The translations under genes and the position numbers were made by a program. DNA of 16,034 nucleotides from Isotricha intestinalis (taxonomy: Eukaryota; Ciliophora; Litostomatea; Vestibuliferida; Isotrichidae), in assembly GCA_023807065.1 (NCBI GenBank), contig JAJJLU010000863.1, positions 1 to 16,034 of the forward strand. The letters are read 5' to 3'. The notes under the pieces are model-generated. The model did no database searches, was not told the origin of the DNA, and saw only the letters and a program-made list of their open reading frames with translations. This document shows, one piece after another, positions 1-6,110 of the stretch (position 1 is its first letter; each line of letters begins with the position of its first letter).

Positions 1-30
1 CCAATCCCCAATCCCCAATCCCCAATCCCC
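1..30. repeat. Telomeric repeat, AATCCCC heptamer (C-strand)
   Basis: Four consecutive AATCCCC units preceded by a partial CC occupy the extreme left end. The C-rich strand reads 5' to 3' from the end, the orientation expected of a 5' chromosome end; the G-strand unit would be ATTGGGG. The unit resembles ciliate C4A2 and C4A4 telomeres with a T added. The tract is short and may be truncated by sequencing or assembly. I infer a true chromosome end because the array is terminal, correctly oriented, and follows C/G-rich sequence found nowhere else in the window. Confidence 0.88.
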
Positions 31-195
31 ATTGGAATATTGTTGCTGATTTATTTATAATTATATGTAAAATATTATTTTTATTTATTTTTAAACCGAT
101 TTCATTTTTATATTTTATTTACTTTTTTCTGTTATTCATTTAATTATTGAAAATAATTATAAAATTTTATACAATATAAATTTATAATAATAAAT
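31..195. other. Short subtelomeric/5' leader region
   Basis: Only about 165 bp of A+T-rich sequence separates the telomere from the first start codon, so subtelomere, promoter and 5' UTR of the first gene must all fit here. Apart from an ATTGG directly after the last CCCC (complementary to the preceding CCAAT), I see no repeat array or other element. Such short subtelomeres are typical of ciliate macronuclear chromosomes. Confidence 0.55.
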
Positions 196-1002
196 ATGAA
201 TGTATCAATTATTTCAAAAATTTTTAAAAGAAAAAATCATTCAAAAAATAAAAAATCAAATATATCATTGAATAACCATAATATTCAAATAGTTAAACTT
301 AAAGGAAAAAATAATGTAAAGAATAACTTAAATATCAATAGATTAAAAATTTCAACTCATTATTTAGGAGAAATTGATAAAAGAAATTTTGGAATAACTT
401 CAGCAAAATTAAATATGACTATGTTAAAAAAAAATGAAAAAGAAAATGAAATAATAAAAAAATCAAATAATAAAGAAATTAAATCAAATGCTTATTTAAG
501 TGATTTTCACATTCCAAGAAAAATTGTTAATAATTTTAATGAAAGTTTTATTTTTAAATTTGAGAAAATTAATATTCCAAAATATAATAAAAATTTATCT
601 TGTGAAAATCTCAAATTTCAATTCTCAGGATGTTCAAAAATTTTTAAAAATCTTTTGTTTAAAAATTTAAAAAGCAATAATTATAGAAAATTAAAAAAAA
701 TAAATAATTCGGATTATTTGGATAAAAAATTTTTTGAAGAATTTGAAAATTTATATAAATACGACAATTATTTTAATAAATCAAAAAAGAAGATTCATTC
801 TAGAAATATAAATCCTTACATTAAAAGTATTTTAAGTAAAAATTTTAGTCAAGTTATTTATCCTTATGAATTAAAATATAAAAAAGTAAAATCAAATAAT
901 TTTTTTGATTCTTTTTCAGATGAAAGATTCAATAATTTATTAAAATCAAATAATTTTAAATATAGAAAATTATTTCATAAAATTTTCTTTAAAAACAATT
1001 AA
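196..1002 (+). CDS. Hypothetical basic Asn/Lys-rich protein, telomere-proximal
   Basis: A 268-residue frame starts at an ATG in an A-rich context (taataaatATG) and ends at TAA. I do not recognise the product. It is very rich in Lys, Asn, Ile and Phe, strongly basic, and has only two cysteines. The N-terminus (MNVSIISKIFKRKNHSKNKK) is basic and low complexity and lacks a clear signal peptide or membrane helix. The frame is far longer than expected by chance at this base composition, and its stop lies 88 bp from the stop of the converging gene, which fits the packing elsewhere in the window. It could be a nuclear or nucleic-acid-binding protein from composition alone, but no domain supports that. 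Confidence is good that it is a gene and nil for function. Confidence 0.7.
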   Translation: MNVSIISKIFKRKNHSKNKKSNISLNNHNIQIVKLKGKNNVKNNLNINRLKISTHYLGEIDKRNFGITSAKLNMTMLKKNEKENEIIKKSNNKEIKSNAYLSDFHIPRKIVNNFNESFIFKFEKINIPKYNKNLSCENLKFQFSGCSKIFKNLLFKNLKSNNYRKLKKINNSDYLDKKFFEEFENLYKYDNYFNKSKKKIHSRNINPYIKSILSKNFSQVIYPYELKYKKVKSNNFFDSFSDERFNNLLKSNNFKYRKLFHKIFFKNN

Positions 1003-1090
1003 ACTAAAATTCCTTATAAACTAAAAAAATATTATGAAGAATTGATATTTAATGTAATAAAAAAAATCTAAATAATTATGCTTGAGAAAA

Positions 1091-2338
1091 TTAAAGATCA
1101 GATTTTTCATTTTCATTTTTAACATTAAAATTTTCTAATGACATATTTTGATCTTTTATCCCACAAATTTTTTTCCATTTTTTTAATATCTTTTTTTCTA
1201 TTCTCGAAATTTGTTTAGAGGCAACATAACTGGAAATTTTAATAAAAGTCCATCCTTTTCTAAATAATTCTTCTTCTTTACTAACGCAACCACAAATTTT
1301 TTCTTTTTCTTCAATAATTTCTTCAGGAGTTACTTCATTCTTCTCTATCAATTCTTTTTCTTCTTCTTTGATTTCTTTATCATCTATCAATTTTTTTTCT
1401 TCATCTTTATCGTTTATTTCAACTTTATATTCATTTTCATCATAAAATCCATTTAATAATATTGGTTTTGCTCTTAATGTTTTTATTTTTTTTTCCTCTT
1501 CTTTTTCTTCTTCTTCTCCTTCAATTGTCAATTTAGTATCTGGGTTAACTTCTTCTTCATAATTATTTGAAATTAAAGTATGTTTATTTCTCAATATTAA
1601 TTCTTCTTCATTGTTATTTGGTACTATTTCTATATTATTCATATGATATGATTTTAATGTTGAAATATCATTTTTTATATTTTCTATAGTATTGTTTATG
1701 TCATTCTCATTTTGGTGATATGATTTTAATTTTGGAATATCTTTTTCATAATCTGATTTTAAAGTGCTTATTTCTTTTTTTATCTTATCTAAATCATCAT
1801 TTAAATTATTATCTTTGTCATGATATGATTTTAAAGTATTTATATCTTTTTTGATATTATCTAAATCATTGTTTAAGTTTTCATTTTGGTTTAATTTTAA
1901 TGAATCAATATCTTTTTTAATATTATCTAAATCATCATTTAAGTTTTCATTTTGGTTGAATTTTAATGCATCAATATCTTTTTTAATATTGTCTAAATCA
2001 TCAATTAATTTATTATCATTTTGTTTCAATTTTAATGCATCAATATCTTTTTTAATATTATCTAAATCTTCATTTATTTTATTATCATTTTGTTTCAACT
2101 TTAATTCATCAATATCTTTTTTCATGTTATCTAAATCTTCATTTATTTTATTATCATTTTGTTTCAATTTTAATGCATCAATATCTTTTTTCATGTTATC
2201 TAAATCATCATTTATTTTATTTTTTTCAGATTTTAAATTCTCAATATCTTGTTTAACATTATCTAAATCATTATTTACATTTTTGAACCTTTCAATATCC
2301 TTTTTTAATATCATCAATATCCTTATTAGAAGGATCAT
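1091..2338 (-). CDS. Repetitive coiled-coil protein, 3' part (+1 frame continuation)
   Basis: This frame holds the C-terminal part of the protein begun at 4139 and overlaps its 5' part by 47 bp in the +1 frame. An in-frame ATG exists at 2338, but a TAA lies just upstream and the first 13 codons look like out-of-frame reading, so an independent start is unlikely. Residues 24 to about 232 form eight degenerate 22-24-residue repeats of the type DLDNIKKDIDALK followed by a short polar spacer, predicted coiled coil. An acidic Glu-rich stretch (about 244-345) follows. Then comes a non-repetitive basic, helical end (about 348-393) containing ICGCVS, RKGWTFIK and KKWKKICG, ending in KSDL and TAA. No named family is recognised; a cytoskeletal or scaffold role is inferred from composition only. 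The intact repeats and distinctive C-terminus argue that this segment is still translated. Confidence 0.72.
   Translation of the reverse strand: MILLIRILMILKKDIERFKNVNNDLDNVKQDIENLKSEKNKINDDLDNMKKDIDALKLKQNDNKINEDLDNMKKDIDELKLKQNDNKINEDLDNIKKDIDALKLKQNDNKLIDDLDNIKKDIDALKFNQNENLNDDLDNIKKDIDSLKLNQNENLNNDLDNIKKDINTLKSYHDKDNNLNDDLDKIKKEISTLKSDYEKDIPKLKSYHQNENDINNTIENIKNDISTLKSYHMNNIEIVPNNNEEELILRNKHTLISNNYEEEVNPDTKLTIEGEEEEKEEEKKIKTLRAKPILLNGFYDENEYKVEINDKDEEKKLIDDKEIKEEEKELIEKNEVTPEEIIEEKEKICGCVSKEEELFRKGWTFIKISSYVASKQISRIEKKILKKWKKICGIKDQNMSLENFNVKNENEKSDL
1643..2269 (-). repeat. In-gene tandem repeat, about 66-72 bp unit
   Basis: Eight degenerate coding units of 22-24 codons (one longer, interrupted unit near the distal end) specify D-L-D-N-(I/M/V)-K-K-D-I-D-x-L-K plus a spacer such as KQNDNKINE or NQNENLND. 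The central units are nearly identical at DNA level, which suggests recent unit duplication. The array also yields a spurious Ser/Phe-rich frame on the opposite strand. Confidence 0.85.
2292..2306 (-). other. Frameshift site: A6-GG run before an out-of-frame TGA
   Basis: Read on the minus strand, ATT AAA AAA GGA TAT TGA ends the 5' frame. Skipping one base (2300), or reading five instead of six A, gives AAA AAA GAT ATT GAA and continues DIDDIKK into DIERFKN in the downstream frame. This keeps the DLDNIKKDIDALK-type repeat in register. No minus-strand GT occurs between about 2289 and 2400, so a GT-AG intron starting at the overlap cannot explain the change. The remaining options are a homopolymer miscall, a recent inactivating indel, or +1 translational frameshifting at an A-rich run. 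Confidence 0.75.
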
Positions 2339-4139
2339 TAATTATTTTATCATTCCTTGGTTTTATTTTTTGAATATCATTATTTAATTTATCTAAATAT
2401 TCATTAATATTGGTGTTGAATTCAGTTTGAACTTCAAATTTATTATCTAATTCCTTAAATTTATTTTCATTATCATCATTATTTTTAAGATTATTATCTA
2501 AATTATTAACTTTATCATTTAATTCCTTTATTTCTTTATCATTTTTTTGAACATCATTATTTAATTTATCTAAAATTTCATTAATATTAGTATTAAATTC
2601 AGTTTGTTCATTTAATTTATTTTCCATTTCTCCAATTTTATTTTTTATATCATTATCACTATTTTTAATATTATTTTCTAAAGATTCAATTTTATCATTT
2701 AATTCTTTAATATCATTGTCATTATTGCTATGATTTAATGAATCTTTAGGTTTTAAATTTTGAACATCATTATTTAACTTTTCTAAGCTTTTATTAACCT
2801 CATTTTTAAATTCAACTTGTTCGTTAAGTTTATTTTCCAAATCTTTAATTCTACCGTTAATATCATTATTATCACTATTAATTTTCTCCCTTAATTCTTT
2901 AATATCCTCACTATTTTTTCTATCAAAAGGATTTTTTTCAATTTTAGCTTTAATTTTTTCAATTTCACTTTTTAAAGCTCCAATTCCATTATCACCAAAA
3001 CTTCCACTTAAAGTCATTAATCTAGTTTCATTTGCAGATTGTCTTTCAGAAAAATTTTGTATTTTATTATTTAATTTTTCAATTTCATCTTGAACTGTTT
3101 TTAATTTTGAAATATCATTTGAATTTTTTGATAAATCTTCTTCTATTTGTTTTATTTGAACTGTAAATACTTTAATTTGTTCTGGGTCGTAATTCATTAA
3201 TTTATTTAGGTCACTTTTATCAATTAATTCTTTATTATTATTTTTAGATAATAGTTTTAATTTATCATCAAATTCTTCCATTTTTTTTTTAAAGTCATAT
3301 TTGTTTACATGAAGTTCACTGTTTTCTTTTATATTTTGTTCAATATTAAATATTTTAGTATCATAATCATCTTTCATAACATAATTTTTTTCTCTTTCTG
3401 CAATTTTATCATCAAATTTTTCATTTTCTTTTTTATTTAAATTAACATATAAATTTTCTATATTTTCTTGAATAATTTTAGTTAAATTACCATTTAAATT
3501 ATTTAAATTTGATTCTAAATTTCTTATTTTATCATTTAATTCTTGAATTTCTTTTTCATGTTGTTCTTTTGTTATGAAATCATTTTCTTTTCTTTTATTT
3601 TCTCTTTCAATACTTTTTAAATTATCTTTCAATTCATTTAAATTTTTATTATTTTTACTAATTTCATTATCAAATTCTTCTCTGTTAACATAATTATTTC
3701 TTTGATTAATATTACTATTATTATTTTCATCTTGTGATTTATAATTTTTTTGAAATTCATCTTGAACAATCATTCTAATAGTTTCTTCGTTAATATTATT
3801 ATTTTTATTTTCATTTAAATTGTCATTTTTCGTTTTTAAATTACTTTCACTTATTTCAATATTTCCACTTTGAGTTTGAGTTTTAACCATTTTAACAGGA
3901 ACTCCAGTAAAAATTTGATTAACTGGAACATATAAATAATGCCCTTGTTGAGTATTATTTAATTGATTATATTGATTATATTGATTATATTGATTGTATT
4001 GAGTATTTTGATTATATTGATTATAATCTTGATTCATCATTGTTCTTGAACTCCCTCTGTTATTTAATATTGCTTCTATATCATCTATTGTTTTATAAAT
4101 TTGTTGATTAGTATTTGATGGTCTGTTATAATAAGACAT
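2292..4139 (-). CDS. Repetitive coiled-coil protein, 5' part
   Basis: A 615-codon frame starts at ATG 4139 (context aaaaaaaATG) and ends at TGA 2292. The N-terminus (MSYYNRPSNTNQQIYKTIDD) is polar, followed by an Asn-Gln-Tyr repeat tract (residues 38-58) and then VPVNQIFTGVPVKMVKT. From about residue 115 on it is coiled coil rich in Lys, Glu, Asn and Asp. Three related repeats of about 58 residues occur near 411-470, 475-532 and 535-593, each with IKELNDK, ENKLNEQ.EF and LDKLNNDVQ-like blocks. The last residues before the stop (DIDDIKK) match in register the DLDNIKK repeat that continues in the overlapping downstream frame, so the TGA is probably not the true end. A fused product would have about 1015 residues. 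No cysteine-rich, motor or membrane domain is visible. A structural role in the cortex or cytoskeleton is a guess from composition. Confidence 0.8.
   Translation of the reverse strand: MSYYNRPSNTNQQIYKTIDDIEAILNNRGSSRTMMNQDYNQYNQNTQYNQYNQYNQYNQLNNTQQGHYLYVPVNQIFTGVPVKMVKTQTQSGNIEISESNLKTKNDNLNENKNNNINEETIRMIVQDEFQKNYKSQDENNNSNINQRNNYVNREEFDNEISKNNKNLNELKDNLKSIERENKRKENDFITKEQHEKEIQELNDKIRNLESNLNNLNGNLTKIIQENIENLYVNLNKKENEKFDDKIAEREKNYVMKDDYDTKIFNIEQNIKENSELHVNKYDFKKKMEEFDDKLKLLSKNNNKELIDKSDLNKLMNYDPEQIKVFTVQIKQIEEDLSKNSNDISKLKTVQDEIEKLNNKIQNFSERQSANETRLMTLSGSFGDNGIGALKSEIEKIKAKIEKNPFDRKNSEDIKELREKINSDNNDINGRIKDLENKLNEQVEFKNEVNKSLEKLNNDVQNLKPKDSLNHSNNDNDIKELNDKIESLENNIKNSDNDIKNKIGEMENKLNEQTEFNTNINEILDKLNNDVQKNDKEIKELNDKVNNLDNNLKNNDDNENKFKELDNKFEVQTEFNTNINEYLDKLNNDIQKIKPRNDKIINDPSNKDIDDIKKGY
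2355..2909 (-). repeat. Three in-gene repeats of about 180 bp
   Basis: Three copies of a roughly 58-60-residue coiled-coil unit lie end to end, with conserved blocks (D/E)IKELNDK, ENKLNEQ.EF and LDKLNND(V/I)Q. Copies two and three share QTEFNTNINE exactly. They are diverged enough to be older than the short repeats downstream. Confidence 0.75.
3966..4028 (-). repeat. 9-bp minisatellite encoding Asn-Gln-Tyr
   Basis: On the plus strand the unit is ttgattata, repeated with small changes. It encodes a Y-N-Q tract near the N-terminus of the coiled-coil protein (residues 38-58). Length variation between alleles or chromosome copies would be expected. Confidence 0.8.
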
Positions 4140-4205
4140 TTTTTTTGGTTATAATTTTTCTTCAATTAAGATTAATATTCTTTTTTTTAATATAATATTT
4201 ATAAA
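4140..4205. promoter_or_regulatory. 66-bp divergent promoter region
   Basis: The ATGs of the coiled-coil gene (minus strand) and the CCCH-RING gene (plus strand) are separated by 66 bp that must hold both 5' UTRs and both promoters. The sequence is T-rich on the plus strand, with TATAAT-like and TAATATAATATT stretches. No specific factor site can be assigned by eye. Confidence 0.5.
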
Positions 4206-5348
4206 ATGTTTATTAAAAGAACAAAAAATAAAAAAGGAAAAATAATACAATTTGAATCAAATGAAATAAATAATAATAGTAATAATTCAAAAGAAGAAAA
4301 AACAGAAAAAAATACATTTCTAAATAAAAAACACACATTTCCTTATTCAACAGAAAATCCAGAAAACAGATTTTCAAAAGTCTTTATAGACAATTTAAAA
4401 ATAAATCAAAACAACAGTCCAAAAAATAAAGAAGGAAAAAAAGAATATAAAATAGAGAAAATAAGTTTAGATGAGAAGCCTAAAATAATACAAGAAAAGG
4501 GAGTAGAAGAAAAAATGAAAGTTCCTTTTTTTTTCAAAGTAAATTGTATCTTCGATTATGCTCCAGGAATATGTAAAGATTTTAAAGAAACAGGTTATTG
4601 TGGATTTGGTGAAACTTGTATTTTTGTTCATGACAGAGGAGATTATAAATTAGGATGGGAAATGGAAAGAGATTGGCAAAAAATGCAAAAAATTAGAGAA
4701 AAGAAAAAAATGGAAAAATTTAAAAAAAAAAAATTAGAAAATGAAAATATTCACTTAAGTGATATTTCTTCTTCTTCTTCTGATTGTGATTGTCATTCTG
4801 AAAAAGAAAAATTGAATACTATTTGTAAAATTTGTAATAATGAAATTAGTAATGCTGTTATTGTCAATTGTGGACATATTTTCTGTGAAAAATGTGTTGT
4901 TGGACATTTTAAGGAAAATAAAAAAAAATGTATTGTTTGTGGTGAAAATTTAAATGGAATTTTTAATAATGCAAATAAAATTATTGAACATATGAAAAAG
5001 AAAAATGGAGAAAAACAAAATGATAATAATAAAAGGAAATACGTTTTAATTGGAAAAGAAGAAAATTATAATAATGATTATAATGTTAAAGAGAGTGAAA
5101 TTGATTTTGGAAATATTGGAAAAAATTTAAAAGAAGGTGAAGAAGTTATTTGTAATTTATATGATAATAAAGATAATGATAAAAAAGATTACTTTGATTA
5201 TTTAGATAAGAATAGAAATAATAATTTAGATAATTTACTTGATAATCTAAATGAAGATTGTATAAAATTTACAAAGGAAAAAAAACTAAAAAACAAAATT
5301 AAACAGCAGAATGATTGGTTGTATAAATCTAACTATTCAAAATATTAG
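4206..5348 (+). CDS. CCCH and RING zinc-finger splicing factor/E3 ligase, RNF113A/CWC24 family
   Basis: A 380-residue protein with the family architecture. A polar N-terminus starting MFIKRTKNKKGK is followed by a CCCH finger (residues 123-142, C-X8-C-X5-C-X3-H: CKDFKETGYCGFGETCIFVH) and the family signature HDRGDYKLGWEMERDWQ. A Lys-rich linker with a Ser run leads to a C3HC4 RING (residues 207-245: CKIC, NCGHIFCEKC, CIVC) and the typical GIFNNANKII tail. Family members act in the spliceosome before the first catalytic step (yeast Cwc24) and as ubiquitin ligases (human RNF113A) in the nucleus. Known members end soon after the RING; this one adds about 110 acidic, Asn-rich residues with no recognised domain. 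It ends at TAG. All zinc ligands are present. Family assignment is confident; retained ligase activity is inferred. Confidence 0.93.
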   Translation: MFIKRTKNKKGKIIQFESNEINNNSNNSKEEKTEKNTFLNKKHTFPYSTENPENRFSKVFIDNLKINQNNSPKNKEGKKEYKIEKISLDEKPKIIQEKGVEEKMKVPFFFKVNCIFDYAPGICKDFKETGYCGFGETCIFVHDRGDYKLGWEMERDWQKMQKIREKKKMEKFKKKKLENENIHLSDISSSSSDCDCHSEKEKLNTICKICNNEISNAVIVNCGHIFCEKCVVGHFKENKKKCIVCGENLNGIFNNANKIIEHMKKKNGEKQNDNNKRKYVLIGKEENYNNDYNVKESEIDFGNIGKNLKEGEEVICNLYDNKDNDKKDYFDYLDKNRNNNLDNLLDNLNEDCIKFTKEKKLKNKIKQQNDWLYKSNYSKY

Positions 5349-5382
5349 TAAAAACAAAATAAAAAATAAATTAAAATTATTA

Positions 5383-5399
5383 ATATATATATATATATA
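5383..5399. promoter_or_regulatory. (TA)n tract upstream of calmodulin
   Basis: An alternating TA tract lies about 40 bp upstream of the calmodulin ATG, within a 90-bp gap after the preceding stop codon. It is the only extended TATA-like element in that gap and may act as a core promoter, but TA microsatellites are also common in such A+T-rich DNA. Confidence 0.35.
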
Positions 5400-5438
5400 A
5401 AATAAATAAATAAAAAAAAAAATTACTTTTAAAAAAAA

Positions 5439-5900
5439 ATGAAAAATTTAAGTGAGCCAGCATTATCAGAAGAAAAAATAACAGAATTTAAAGAAGCATT
5501 TGAAATATTTGATAAAGACAAAGATGGATATATTACAACAAAAGAATTAGGAGATATAATGAAAAATTTAGGTCAGACACCATCAGAAGCAGAATTACAA
5601 GATATGATAAATGAAGTAGATATTGATGGAAATGGAACAATTGATTTTAAAGAATTTTTAGGTTTAATGGCAAGAAAAATGAGAGATGCTGATACTGAAG
5701 AAGAATTAATTGAAGCTTTTAAAGTGTTTGATAGAGATGGTAATGGATTAATTTCTGGAAATGAATTACAACATGTTATGAATTCACTTGGAGAAAATAT
5801 TTCTCAGGATGAAGTCGAAGAAATGATTAAAGAAGCTGATTTAGATGGAGATGGTTATATCAATTATGAAGAATTTGTTAGGATGATCTTGAATAAATAA
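5439..5900 (+). CDS. Calmodulin
   Basis: A 153-residue protein with four intact EF-hands, against about 149 for canonical calmodulin; the extra residues are at the N-terminus ([21 protein letters not shown]). The calcium loops are [36 protein letters not shown] and [12 protein letters not shown]. Each has acidic or Asn ligands at 1, 3 and 5, Gly at 6, Ile at 8 and Glu at 12, so all four should bind calcium. The central linker [13 protein letters not shown] is conserved. By eye roughly 70% of residues match vertebrate calmodulin. It is the cell's main calcium sensor, acting on kinases, channels and ciliary and cortical targets. One oddity is LGENISQDE where LGEKLTDEE is usual, so the trimethylated Lys115 is Asn. 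A divergent paralogue is possible, but four perfect loops favour true calmodulin. Confidence 0.95.
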   Translation: MKNLSEPALSEEKITEFKEAFEIFDKDKDGYITTKELGDIMKNLGQTPSEAELQDMINEVDIDGNGTIDFKEFLGLMARKMRDADTEEELIEAFKVFDRDGNGLISGNELQHVMNSLGENISQDEVEEMIKEADLDGDGYINYEEFVRMILNK

Positions 5901-6110
5901 TTTATTTTATTTTTTTCATATTTTTATTTTTTTTTTTATTTATTTTTTTAATTCTTTTTTTTTTTGGGAGATTTTTATGGAAATTAATAATATTTGGGAA
6001 TTATTTTTTTTTTTTGAATTTTTTTTTCTTCTTTTTATAGAAAATGATAATTATTTTTAATAATTAATAATTTCTTCCATATACTTTTATTAAACAATAA
6101 ATTAATTATA
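5901..6110. other. Convergent intergenic region with poly-T runs
   Basis: This 210-bp gap lies between the stops of calmodulin (plus) and the protease (minus). It is dominated by plus-strand T runs of about 8-14 broken by TTTGGGAG-like and TTTGGGAA islands. It must hold both 3' UTRs and polyadenylation sites; I find no gene in it. Confidence 0.5.

Noticed and set aside
1643..2269. Regularly spaced repeats resembling a CRISPR array
   Set aside because: The units are coding, degenerate, contiguous without unique spacers, and sit in a eukaryotic gene.
1851..2387. Plus-strand frame encoding a Ser/Phe/Leu-rich repetitive protein
   Set aside because: It is the antisense of the in-gene coiled-coil repeat; its periodicity comes from the minus-strand coding units and its composition is that of a reverse-complement shadow.
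2289..2400. An intron joining the two coiled-coil frames
   Set aside because: No GT donor exists on the minus strand across the overlap and about 60 bp upstream of it, and the repeat register is restored by skipping a single base.
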